Of a DNA stretch of 64,000 nt, positions 10,645 through 19,141 are shown one piece after another (position 1 is the first letter of the stretch; each line of letters starts with the position of its first letter). The notes beneath the pieces were generated by a model, which made no database searches, was not told the DNA's origin, and saw nothing but the letters and a program-made list of their open reading frames with translations. The translations under genes and the position numbers were made by a program. Source of the stretch: Roseobacter ponti (GTDB lineage Bacteria; Pseudomonadota; Alphaproteobacteria; Rhodobacterales; Rhodobacteraceae); the NCBI RefSeq assembly GCF_012932215.1, contig NZ_CP048788.1, positions 186,001-250,000 on the forward strand, in the 5' to 3' direction.

Positions 10645-10659
10645 GAACAAAAGGTGAAT
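10645..10659. promoter_or_regulatory. LexA (SOS) box-like site upstream of dnaE2
   Basis: The sequence GAAC-AAAAGGT-GAAT matches the alphaproteobacterial LexA consensus GAAC-N7-GAAC except for the last base. It ends 14 bp before the ATG at 10674. The first nine bases (GAACAAAAG) are identical to the perfect box upstream of imuB at 37159. Confidence 0.65.
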
Positions 10660-10673
10660 ATAAAGAATTTACC

Positions 10674-13610
10674 ATGTTTGCAGAGCTCAGCGTCACCTCA
10701 AACTTCTCGTTTCTCAAAGGGGCCTCGCACCCCGAAGAGTATATGTCCCGGGCTGCCGCCCTGGGCATCAGCGCCATTGCCGTGGCTGATGAAAACTCGG
10801 TTGCCGGTATCGTGCGGGCCCATGCGCGGGCGCGCGAGATCGCCCGTCAGGTGGCTGAGCGGCGTGCCCGGGACGCGGAGTATGGTCAGATGGGCCCGCC
10901 GGTGCCGCCCGGGCTGCACCGCGGCGAAAGCTGCCTGCTTTATGCCACGCCGCGTCTGCTGCCCGCAGCACGCCTTATTTTCACTGATGCCTGCCCGGTG
11001 ACGGTGCTGCCGGAAAACCGTGCCGGCTGGGCCGCCCTGTGTCGCATCCTCTCGGCAGGGCGGCTCAGAGCGGAGAAAGGATCCTGCGATCTGCAGCTTG
11101 CCGACCTGATGAAGAGAGCGGGCGATCTGCAACTGATCCTCTGGCCGCAGCCCCTGCCAGGGCAGACCGGCGCGGACGGATGGGTGCAGACAGCGCAACA
11201 GCTGACGCGCTGCTTTGCCGGTAAAATTCATCTCGGTCTCGCGCCCGCCTATGACGGCCGGGATGCCGCGCGCTTTGCCGCCCTGACACAGCGCGCAGCG
11301 CGCCTGGGGTTGCCCACTCTGGCCAGTGCCGCACCGCTGATGCATCACGGCAGCCGCCGCAGGCTTGCGGATGTGGTCACGGCGATCCGCCTGCGCCGCA
11401 GGGTCGATGATCTGGGCCGTGACGCGCTGCCCAATGCCGAGGCGCGCATGCGCTCGGAAGCCGGCATGCGGCGCCTTTTTACCGGCTTTGAGGATGCCGT
11501 TGATCGTGCATATGCCCTGTCACAGAGACTGAATTTCTCGCTGGATGAGCTGCGCTATGAATATCCTCTCGAAGGCACCGAGACGGAAACACCCACAGAG
11601 CGCCTGCGCCGTCTGGCCTGTGAGGGGCTCGACTGGCGCTATCCTGCCGGTGCCCCGGAGAAGGTGCATCGCCTGCTGGAACACGAACTGGCCCTGATCG
11701 GCAAGCTTAACTACGAGCCCTATTTCCTCACCGTGCGCGACATCGTGGCCTTTGCCCGCTCGCGCGACATCCTCTGCCAGGGGCGCGGCTCTGCGGCGAA
11801 CTCGGTGGTCTGTTTCTGTCTGGGCGTTACCTCCGTCAGCCCTGAGATCGGCACCATGGTCTTTGAGCGTTTTGTCTCCGAGGCCCGCGACGAGCCCCCC
11901 GACATCGACGTGGATTTCGAGCATGAACGCCGCGAAGAGGTGATCCAGCACATCTATGAACGCTATGGCCGCCACCGGGCGGGTCTTTGCGCCACGGTGG
12001 TGCATTACCGGGGTAAACGCGCGATCCGCGAGGTGGGCCGCGCCATGGGCCTCACCGAAGATACGATTTCCGCGCTCAGTTCGCAGCTCTGGGGGTTTTT
12101 CTCCACCAAAGGCATAGAGGCCGAGCGCATGGCCGAGATTGGACTGGACGCCAGTGACCGCCGGCTGCAGCAGACCCTGGCGCTCGTCTATGAGATCAAC
12201 GGCTTTCCGCGGCACCTTTCCCAGCATGTGGGCGGTTTCGTGATCACCGAAGGGCGGCTGGACGAGCTGGTGCCTGTTGAGAATGCCACGATGGAGGGCC
12301 GCACGGTCATCTGCTGGGACAAGGACGACATCGAAACGCTTGGCATTCTCAAGGTCGATGTGCTGAGCCTTGGCATGCTGACCTGCATCCGCAAGAGCTT
12401 TGATCTGCTGAAAACCCACTACCGGCTCAGCCATTCGCTGGCCAGCCTGCCGCCCGAGGATCCGGTGGTTTACGACATGCTCTGCCGGGCCGACAGCATC
12501 GGCGTCTTTCAGGTGGAAAGCCGGGCGCAGATGAACTTTCTGCCGCGCATGCGCCCGCGGTGTTTTTACGATCTGGTGATCGAGGTGGCGATCATCCGTC
12601 CCGGGCCCATCCAGGGCGATATGGTGCACCCCTATATCCGGCGCCGCAACGGCGAGGAGGAGGTCTCCTTTCCTTCCGATGAACTGGGCGAGGTGCTGGG
12701 CAAAACCCTGGGCGTGCCGCTTTTCCAGGAACAGGCGATGCAGATCGCCATCGTCGGCGCCGGGTTCACCCCTGATCAGGCAGACCGTCTGCGCCGTTCG
12801 CTCGCAACGTTCAAAAAACACGGCAACGTCAGTGAGTTCAAAAACCTGTTTCTGCGCGGCATGAAGCGCAAAGGCTATGACATGGAATTCGCCGAGCGCT
12901 GTTTTTCGCAGATCGAAGGGTTCGGCTCTTATGGATTCCCCGAAAGCCATGCGGCGAGCTTTGCGCTGCTGGTCTATGCCTCGAGCTGGCTGAAGTGTCA
13001 CTATCCGGCGGTTTTTGCCTGTGCGCTGCTGAACTCCCAGCCGATGGGGTTTTATGCGCCGGCGCAGATTGTGCGGGATGCGCGTGAGCATGGTGTCGAA
13101 GTGCGTCCGGTCTGCATCAATGCCAGTTTCGGTGAAAACACGCTGGAACCGGACGGGCATGGCGGGTTTGCCCTGCGTCTGGGGTTCAGGCAGATCAAGA
13201 GCCTGAGCGAAGAGGATACCGGCTGGCTCACGGCGGCACGGGGCAACGGCTACCGGTCGGTGCGCGATGTCTGGCGCCGGGCGGGTCTGGCGCCGGGGGT
13301 GGTTGCGCGCCTGGCGGAGGCGGATGTCTTTGCCGTGCTGGGCCTGCCGCGCAGGGAAGCGCTCTGGGAAGCAAAGGCGCTTGCCCCCGGCGCGCCCTTA
13401 CCGCTTTTTGCCGGCGACATTGATGGCGAGGCGATTGATGAGCCCGCAGCTTTGTTGCCCGAAATGACGGCGGGCGAAGAGGTCGTCGAGGATTACGTGG
13501 CCATGCGGCTCACACTCAAAGCGCACCCGCTGGCGCTTTTGCGCGACCGTCTGACACCGCCCGCCGGCCGGGCAGGCGACAGGAATACTGCCCCGCGCGG
13601 GCGGATTTGA
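10674..13610 (+). CDS. dnaE2: error-prone DNA polymerase DnaE2, short C-terminus
   Basis: This 978-residue protein is the C-family translesion polymerase of the ImuA-ImuB-DnaE2 mutasome. It starts with the family N-terminus (MFAELSVTSNFSFLKGASHP) and a PHP domain. The palm has the metal aspartates in PPDIDVDFEHERREEV and the third in ILKVDVLSLGML, followed by the finger motif GFGSYGFPESHAASFALLVY. It ends just after LKAHPLALLRDRL with an Arg/Pro/Gly-rich tail. Homologues normally continue with an OB-fold of roughly 100 residues, which is missing here. ATG 10674 is preferred because the LexA-like box lies just upstream; a GTG at 10641 has a good ribosome site (AAGGA) but would put the box inside the gene. 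Confidence 0.93.
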   Translation: MFAELSVTSNFSFLKGASHPEEYMSRAAALGISAIAVADENSVAGIVRAHARAREIARQVAERRARDAEYGQMGPPVPPGLHRGESCLLYATPRLLPAARLIFTDACPVTVLPENRAGWAALCRILSAGRLRAEKGSCDLQLADLMKRAGDLQLILWPQPLPGQTGADGWVQTAQQLTRCFAGKIHLGLAPAYDGRDAARFAALTQRAARLGLPTLASAAPLMHHGSRRRLADVVTAIRLRRRVDDLGRDALPNAEARMRSEAGMRRLFTGFEDAVDRAYALSQRLNFSLDELRYEYPLEGTETETPTERLRRLACEGLDWRYPAGAPEKVHRLLEHELALIGKLNYEPYFLTVRDIVAFARSRDILCQGRGSAANSVVCFCLGVTSVSPEIGTMVFERFVSEARDEPPDIDVDFEHERREEVIQHIYERYGRHRAGLCATVVHYRGKRAIREVGRAMGLTEDTISALSSQLWGFFSTKGIEAERMAEIGLDASDRRLQQTLALVYEINGFPRHLSQHVGGFVITEGRLDELVPVENATMEGRTVICWDKDDIETLGILKVDVLSLGMLTCIRKSFDLLKTHYRLSHSLASLPPEDPVVYDMLCRADSIGVFQVESRAQMNFLPRMRPRCFYDLVIEVAIIRPGPIQGDMVHPYIRRRNGEEEVSFPSDELGEVLGKTLGVPLFQEQAMQIAIVGAGFTPDQADRLRRSLATFKKHGNVSEFKNLFLRGMKRKGYDMEFAERCFSQIEGFGSYGFPESHAASFALLVYASSWLKCHYPAVFACALLNSQPMGFYAPAQIVRDAREHGVEVRPVCINASFGENTLEPDGHGGFALRLGFRQIKSLSEEDTGWLTAARGNGYRSVRDVWRRAGLAPGVVARLAEADVFAVLGLPRREALWEAKALAPGAPLPLFAGDIDGEAIDEPAALLPEMTAGEEVVEDYVAMRLTLKAHPLALLRDRLTPPAGRAGDRNTAPRGRI

Positions 13611-13700
13611 GCCACGAAGAAACAGGCGGGCCCGGAAAGTGGTTCACCCCCGGCATCACAGCCGTTAAAAGGCCACAGGCCCACCAGAGGAGACGCACAA

Positions 13701-15218
13701 ATGAACCCGCCCAAACCCGTTGCATTGTGTATTCTCGATGGCTGGGGCATCGCGGAGGGTCGCGAAGGGAATGCCCCGTTGCTGGCGGATACGCCCAATA
13801 TGGACCGGATCATGGCGACTTGTCCCAATGCCACACTGATCACCCACGGGCCGGATGTCGGCCTGCCGCGCGGGCAGATGGGCAATTCGGAAGTGGGTCA
13901 CACCAATATCGGTGCGGGCCGGGTCGTCGCGATGGATCTGGGGCAGATCGATCTTGCTATCGAAGAGGGGACATTCGCAGAAAACCCCCGTCTCAGAGAC
14001 TATATCGACGCTGTGAAAGCTACAGGCGGGCGCGCGCATCTCATGGGGGTTGTGTCGGACGGCGGGGTGCACGGGCATCTCAGTCACATGGTCGCGGCGG
14101 CAAAGGCGCTGGATAATGCGGGCGTCGATGTGGTGATCCACGCGCTGACCGACGGGCGCGACGTGGCCCCGAAATCCGCTGAAGGCTTTTTTGAGACGCT
14201 CACGGCGGCGCTGCCGGAGGGGGTGCGGATCGGCACTGTGACCGGGCGCTATTTTGCCATGGACCGCGACAATCGCTGGGACCGGGTTGAGAAGGCCTGG
14301 CGCGCGATCATTCGCGGCGACGGCGGGCACGCGGAGGATGCGGCCTCTGCCGTCACGGAGGCCTATGCGCGCGGGGAGACCGACGAGTTCATCGCCCCCA
14401 CCGTGATCGGAGATTATGCCGGTGCGCGGGATGGTGACGCGGTTTTCTGCCTGAACTTCCGGGCGGACCGGGCGCGCGAGATCATGGCGGCCATCGGAGC
14501 GCCGGAATTTGACGGGTTTGACCGGGGCGCACGGGTGAACTGGTCCGCGCTGATGGGCATGGCGCAGTATTCCCAGGCGCATTCTGAATATATGACGGTG
14601 ATGTACCCCAAGCCCGAGATCGCCAATACGCTGGGCGACTGGGTGGCGCAGAAAGGACTGCGCCAGTTTCGTCTGGCGGAGACCGAGAAATATCCGCATG
14701 TGACCTTCTTTCTGAACGGCGGCGAAGAGGTGTCTTTCGCCGGCGAAGACCGCAAGATGCCGAAATCACCCGATGTTGCGACCTATGATCTGCAACCCGA
14801 GATGTCGGCGGGCGAGGTCACGGAGGCTTTTGTCGGTGCAATCCGGGAAGGGTACGATCTGATCGTGGTGAATTACGCCAACCCCGACATGGTCGGCCAT
14901 ACCGGCGATGTGCAGGCCGCGATCAAAGCCTGTGAGGCGGTGGACCAGGGGCTGGGCCGGGTGCTGGAGGCGCTTGAGGCGGCAGGCGGTGCCATGGTCG
15001 TCTGTGCCGATCACGGCAACTGCGATGTGATGATTGATCCGGAGACCGGCGGGCCGCATACGGCGCATACGCTGAACCCGGTGCCGGTGGCGGTCATCGG
15101 CGCACCGGAAGGCACAAAGATCACCGACGGCCGCCTCGCTGATCTGGCGCCGACGATCCTGCATCTGATGGGCATTGAGCCGCCCGCGGAGATGACCGGC
15201 AGGTGCCTGATTTCATGA
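13701..15218 (+). CDS. gpmI: 2,3-bisphosphoglycerate-independent phosphoglycerate mutase
   Basis: This 505-residue metalloenzyme interconverts 3- and 2-phosphoglycerate in glycolysis and gluconeogenesis. It belongs to the alkaline-phosphatase superfamily. The N-terminus ALCILDGWG carries a metal-binding Asp. The phosphoserine nucleophile lies in MGNSEVGHTNIGAGR (about residues 60-75). The C-terminal metal motifs are YANPDMVGHTGD and CADHGNCD. GAGGAG stands 8 bp before the ATG. It heads a gpmI-envC-ctpA operon, and its stop overlaps the start of the EnvC-like gene in an ATGA. Confidence 0.97.
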   Translation: MNPPKPVALCILDGWGIAEGREGNAPLLADTPNMDRIMATCPNATLITHGPDVGLPRGQMGNSEVGHTNIGAGRVVAMDLGQIDLAIEEGTFAENPRLRDYIDAVKATGGRAHLMGVVSDGGVHGHLSHMVAAAKALDNAGVDVVIHALTDGRDVAPKSAEGFFETLTAALPEGVRIGTVTGRYFAMDRDNRWDRVEKAWRAIIRGDGGHAEDAASAVTEAYARGETDEFIAPTVIGDYAGARDGDAVFCLNFRADRAREIMAAIGAPEFDGFDRGARVNWSALMGMAQYSQAHSEYMTVMYPKPEIANTLGDWVAQKGLRQFRLAETEKYPHVTFFLNGGEEVSFAGEDRKMPKSPDVATYDLQPEMSAGEVTEAFVGAIREGYDLIVVNYANPDMVGHTGDVQAAIKACEAVDQGLGRVLEALEAAGGAMVVCADHGNCDVMIDPETGGPHTAHTLNPVPVAVIGAPEGTKITDGRLADLAPTILHLMGIEPPAEMTGRCLIS

Positions 15219-16342
15219 GAGTTATCTGGTTTCTGGCGCTGTTCCTGCCGGCGGTGGCTTTTGCGGCTGAGGATCCGGCGGCCGATGCACGCGATGCAAT
15301 TGCGCAGATTGAGGCCGCCTCCGGGCAGCTTGAGGATGCCGTCTCTGCACGGGACCGCGTGCGCGCTCTGACGCAGACCATCGGGGCATTCGAAGAAGGT
15401 CTGAGCGCATTGCGCAGTGGCCAGCGTACTGCCGCCGCACGCGAAGCTGACCTGGCGGCGGGACTGCAGGCGCGTGATGAAGAGGTCACGGCGCTGCTGT
15501 CGGTCCTGCAGCAGCTGGCAGCGGAGCCTTCGCCGGTTGTTTTCCTGCATCCGCAGGGCCCGACCGGCAGTGCCAGGGCTGGTATGCTGCTGGCAGATAC
15601 GGCACCGGCACTTGCAGCGCAGGCAGAAGGGCTGCGCCGCGACCTGGAAGAGCTGCAGATGCTGCGCGACATGCAGCGTGATGCCACCAAAAGCCTTCAG
15701 GCCGGACTGACCGAGATCCAGGCGGCGCGCACAGCGCTGAACCAGGCGATTGCCGATCGCGGTGTGCTGCCGGCCCGTTTCACCAATGATCCCGTGCGCG
15801 AAGCGATCCTGATCGCCTCTGCAGATACGCTTGACAGTTTTGCAGGCGGGCTTGAGCGGATCGCTGTCGATGTTACCGCCCCGGCGCCAGGCGATCTGCA
15901 GGGTCAGAAAGGGGCGCTGCCGCTGCCTGTCAACGGCGCTGTACTGCGTCGCGCGGGCGAGGCGGATGCCGCCGGTGTGACCCGCCCTGGCATCATCCTC
16001 ACCACGCAGCCGCGCGCAATTGTCACCAGCCCGGTTCCTGCGACCATACGTTACACTGGCGCGCTTCTTGATCTGGGGCAGGTTGTCATCATTGAGCCAC
16101 AGTCAGATGTTCTCTTTATTCTGGCAGGGCTCGGCACGATTTACGGGAATGCGGGCGAGGTCATTGACGCAGGCACGCCGCTGGGGCTTATGGGAGGCGC
16201 AGAGGCTCAGACCGGTGAGGCACAGTCAACAGATGGTGAGGTCACTGGTGCCGGGCGTTCCGAAACGCTCTATATAGAAGTAAGACAGAATAACACGCCC
16301 GAGGACCCGGGCCTCTGGTTCCGAACGGACAAGGATGGATAA
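15215..16342 (+). CDS. EnvC-like murein hydrolase activator (M23 domain without catalytic motifs)
   Basis: The protein has about 375 residues: a signal peptide (FLALFLPAVAFA), a long coiled-coil region (about residues 25-190) and a C-terminal LytM/M23-like fold ending in LYIEVRQNNTPEDPGLWF. The zinc-binding histidines of active M23 peptidases (HxxxD and HxH) are not visible, and the region that should hold HxH reads VLFILAGL. This is the pattern of EnvC-type regulators that activate periplasmic amidases during cell division. The ATG at 15215 overlaps the gpmI stop (ATGA). It sits between gpmI and ctpA, a common arrangement in Rhodobacterales. Confidence 0.85.
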   Translation: MRVIWFLALFLPAVAFAAEDPAADARDAIAQIEAASGQLEDAVSARDRVRALTQTIGAFEEGLSALRSGQRTAAAREADLAAGLQARDEEVTALLSVLQQLAAEPSPVVFLHPQGPTGSARAGMLLADTAPALAAQAEGLRRDLEELQMLRDMQRDATKSLQAGLTEIQAARTALNQAIADRGVLPARFTNDPVREAILIASADTLDSFAGGLERIAVDVTAPAPGDLQGQKGALPLPVNGAVLRRAGEADAAGVTRPGIILTTQPRAIVTSPVPATIRYTGALLDLGQVVIIEPQSDVLFILAGLGTIYGNAGEVIDAGTPLGLMGGAEAQTGEAQSTDGEVTGAGRSETLYIEVRQNNTPEDPGLWFRTDKDG

Positions 16343-16346
16343 CAGG

Positions 16347-17690
16347 ATGAAAAAATTTGCCATGGCAGCACTGGGCGGTACGCTGGCCGGGGTGCTGGCG
16401 ACCACACAGATCGCAGGGCCGCTCCTGGCGCAGGATTCGGCCAAATCGGGCAATGTGTACGAGCAGCTTGATCTTTTCGGTGATATTTTCGAGCGGATCC
16501 GCGCGCAGTATGTTGAGGAAGTCGACGCAGGCGAACTGATTGAGGCCGCAATCGACGGCATGCTGACCTCGCTGGATCCCCACTCAAGCTATCTCAGCCC
16601 GGATGACGCGGCACAGATGCGCGTGCAGACGCGCGGCGAATTCGGCGGACTGGGCATCGAAGTCACGCAGGAAGAGGGATTTGTGAAAGTCGTCTCGCCC
16701 ATCGACGGCACGCCTGCGGATGAGGCCGGTGTCGAAGCCGGAGACTTTATCACGCATGTCGACGGCGAATCCGTACTTGGTCTGAGCCTTGATGAGGCGG
16801 TTACCATGATGCGCGGGCCGGTGGGCTCCGAGATCCTGATCACCATCGTGCGCGAAGGTGAGCCCGAGCCCTTTGACGTGGCGATCATCCGCGACACGAT
16901 CAAACTCACCGCGGTGCGTACCCGTACCGAAGGCGATACGGTTGTGCTTCGGGTCACGACCTTCAACGATCAGACCTATGCCAACCTTGAGGCCGGATTC
17001 AAAGAGCGGGTCGAAGAGGCCGGTGGTATGGACGCGATCAACGGCATCGTGATCGATCTGCGCAACAACCCCGGTGGTCTGCTGACCCAGGCGATCCGGG
17101 TGTCGGATGCGTTTTTGAACGAGGGCGAGATTGTCTCCACCCGAGGCCGCGAAATCCAGGACGGCGAGCGTTTTAACGCGACCGAGGGTGATCTGGCCAA
17201 TGGCAAGCCCATCGTTGTGCTGATCAACGGCGGTTCGGCTTCGGCCTCTGAGATTGTCGCCGGCGCGCTGCAGGATCACCGCCGCGCGATTGTCGTGGGC
17301 ACCAAGAGCTTTGGTAAAGGCTCGGTACAGACGGTGATGCCGCTCAGAAGCGACGGTGCGATGCGCCTGACCACCGCGCGGTATTACACGCCGTCGGGCC
17401 GGTCAATCCAGGCGCTGGGTGTGTCCCCGGACATCGTTGTGGAACAGCCCCGCAGCCCGGTGGATGCCGCAGCGGAGGAAGAGGAAGAGACAACACGCCG
17501 TCCGTCCCGTTCCGAGGCGGATCTGCGTGGCAGCCTGAACAACGACAGCCTGACAGATGACGAGATCGAGCAGATCCAGGCTGATCGCGCCAAGGCGGAA
17601 GCCGCCGCAGCCCTGCGCGAGGAAGACTACCAGCTGGCCTATGCCATCGATATCCTCAAGGGTCTGTCCGCGATCGGTGATCAGAACTGA
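16347..17690 (+). CDS. ctpA: S41 family C-terminal processing peptidase
   Basis: This 447-residue periplasmic serine protease has a signal peptide (residues about 1-30), an N-terminal helical segment, a PDZ domain (GLGIEVTQEEGFVKVVSPID onward) and an S41 catalytic core. The core shows GSASASE with the nucleophile Ser and TKSFGKGSVQT with the catalytic Lys. The C-terminal tail is acidic and low-complexity (AAEEEEET). CtpA proteases process or degrade periplasmic proteins, often with a lipoprotein adaptor. ATG 16347 is spaced better from AAGGA than ATG 16335; both overlap or abut the EnvC stop. A terminator follows at 17713. Confidence 0.93.
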   Translation: MKKFAMAALGGTLAGVLATTQIAGPLLAQDSAKSGNVYEQLDLFGDIFERIRAQYVEEVDAGELIEAAIDGMLTSLDPHSSYLSPDDAAQMRVQTRGEFGGLGIEVTQEEGFVKVVSPIDGTPADEAGVEAGDFITHVDGESVLGLSLDEAVTMMRGPVGSEILITIVREGEPEPFDVAIIRDTIKLTAVRTRTEGDTVVLRVTTFNDQTYANLEAGFKERVEEAGGMDAINGIVIDLRNNPGGLLTQAIRVSDAFLNEGEIVSTRGREIQDGERFNATEGDLANGKPIVVLINGGSASASEIVAGALQDHRRAIVVGTKSFGKGSVQTVMPLRSDGAMRLTTARYYTPSGRSIQALGVSPDIVVEQPRSPVDAAAEEEEETTRRPSRSEADLRGSLNNDSLTDDEIEQIQADRAKAEAAAALREEDYQLAYAIDILKGLSAIGDQN

Positions 17691-17712
17691 GACCTCTTTA
17701 AAAGTATGACAG

Positions 17713-17745
17713 AAAGGCCCCCGGAGTTCTCCGCGGGGCCTTTTT
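17713..17745 (+). terminator. rho-independent terminator after ctpA
   Basis: A GC-rich stem (AAAGGCCCC pairing with GGGGCCTTT, with an inner GGAG/CTCC pairing) is followed by a T run. It lies 23 bp past the ctpA stop and ends the gpmI-envC-ctpA operon. Confidence 0.85.
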
Positions 17746-17857
17746 GATGTGCGGGCCTGACCGCACTTTGGACGGTCGCGTGGAGGCATAATGTCTGCCG
17801 GCCTCGCGCTTCAGCAACGGGGGTGCCAGCACGCATAACGCGCCGGGGTTTTTTCAG

Positions 17858-18229
17858 TCAGGACCCTGTTTCGAGGCAATGCCGGCGGAAGGCCCGTTTC
17901 AGCATGTCCAGTTCTGCGCGCAGCAGATCGACTTCGGCCCTGACATCCGCGCCGAGAACCTCCCCGGCCATCAGGGTAAAGCTGCCCAGCACCGTGTCTG
18001 TTTCCTGATCCCGGATCAGGATCGTCTGCAGCCCGTCCGCAATGGCGGCCATCGGCACGGGCACTTCAAGCAGCCATTCGCCGCTCTCGTCCGCAGGCAC
18101 GACACGGACACCTGATACCGGCGTGTCTTCATGCGTTGCCGTGATGTCAGGCAGCTCATCAGCCCCCGAGATGACACCCTTCCAGATCCCGCCCTGCATC
18201 GTGGTTTTGGTCAGTACGGGCTGCATCAT
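17858..18229 (-). CDS. uncharacterised protein, upstream-coupled to DUF6478
   Basis: This 123-residue soluble protein has no domain I can name. The N-terminal two thirds are beta-rich (VSGVRVVPADESGEWLLEVPVP). The C-terminal third is a helix with heptad-like spacing (VRAEVDLLRAELDMLKRAF, about residues 94-113), which suggests a short coiled coil and oligomerisation. AGGAT precedes the ATG at 18229. It starts 11 bp after the DUF6478 gene on the same strand, so the two are almost certainly co-transcribed. Confidence 0.75.
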   Translation of the reverse strand: MMQPVLTKTTMQGGIWKGVISGADELPDITATHEDTPVSGVRVVPADESGEWLLEVPVPMAAIADGLQTILIRDQETDTVLGSFTLMAGEVLGADVRAEVDLLRAELDMLKRAFRRHCLETGS

Positions 18230-18239
18230 CGGGATATCC

Positions 18240-19013
18240 TCAGATCTGTGCGCGCGGGCGGCGCGACAGGGTCAGATCCCGCAGCGTCACCATGTTCATT
18301 TCGGGACCTTCGAAAATAAAATCGATCCAGGCTTTGTCGATGCGCTTTTCGTTGAGGTTGGTATAGGCCAGATCAAACTCGACGCTGGTCTCCTTGTCCC
18401 CCTGCGGCATTTCGCGGACGATCTGCTCGGTATTGGGACCGTGTCGGATGTTCAGCCGAACAAAAATTTCGATGGGCTTTTCCATCTCGGCAATCGCTGC
18501 GACGCGCAGAATATGGCTGCGCTTAAGGTTTTTAACGCAGCCTTCCGGCAGAGTGGCAACGAGAGACAGAAATGAGCCGTCGAACCGGAACACGTCGATG
18601 CGCAGCCCGTAGGGTGCAAGGTCTTCTTCGCGGATATTGCGGAGCTGGCGAAGTGTGATTTCCGACTGCGCACAGTCGTGAAAAAGGGTGATCTCGTCGC
18701 CCAGCATGGATTTGCTCCCGACCGATGAGATGCCTTTGACCGGCAGGGCGGTGCGCCAGAGCTCCGGTCGCCAGGCCCAGTCGGCGTTGTGCGGTCTGGG
18801 AAAACCCGTCGAGCCGATAACGGGCAGGGCCAGACGCTCGTCGGCGGTGCGGATCAGACGGTCAAGGTGGTCACGCAGCAGTCGCGCTCGCGTCGCCTGA
18901 CGTTTCAGTACGCTGATTTTCGCGGTGGTGGCTTCGCGCGCGCAGAGCGCCCAGCGTTGCAATGCCCGCCGCTGGATGGCCGTATCCCAGAATGTGTCGC
19001 CGCTTTTGCTCAT
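18240..19013 (-). CDS. DUF6478 family protein
   Basis: This 257-residue protein appears to belong to DUF6478, a family common in Rhodobacterales. The N-terminal half is Arg-rich and helical (KRQATRARLLRDHLDRLI). The middle carries PHNADWAWRPELW and an ISSVGSKSMLGDEITLFHD segment. The C-terminal half is beta-rich, ending in FIFEGPEMNMVTLRDLTLSRRPR. There is no signal peptide or membrane segment. Its function is unknown. It precedes the coiled-coil gene at 17858 by 11 bp. Confidence 0.8.
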   Translation of the reverse strand: MSKSGDTFWDTAIQRRALQRWALCAREATTAKISVLKRQATRARLLRDHLDRLIRTADERLALPVIGSTGFPRPHNADWAWRPELWRTALPVKGISSVGSKSMLGDEITLFHDCAQSEITLRQLRNIREEDLAPYGLRIDVFRFDGSFLSLVATLPEGCVKNLKRSHILRVAAIAEMEKPIEIFVRLNIRHGPNTEQIVREMPQGDKETSVEFDLAYTNLNEKRIDKAWIDFIFEGPEMNMVTLRDLTLSRRPRAQI

Positions 19014-19141
19014 GGTGCCCGGTTGGTTTGCGCCCTTTATCTGACGAAAGGGTTACGTCCAGATAAACCGCAAAACACCTGTTGATCGCAAGCCTTTTTG
19101 AGCCTGGTGGTCCCGCACGGCCGCGCGCGGGGCCGTTCCGG

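Noticed and set aside
11520-13160. A 546-codon minus-strand frame opposite dnaE2.
   Set aside because: It is antisense to a strongly conserved polymerase, has no recognisable domain and is rich in His, Gln and Arg, as expected of a GC-rich shadow frame.
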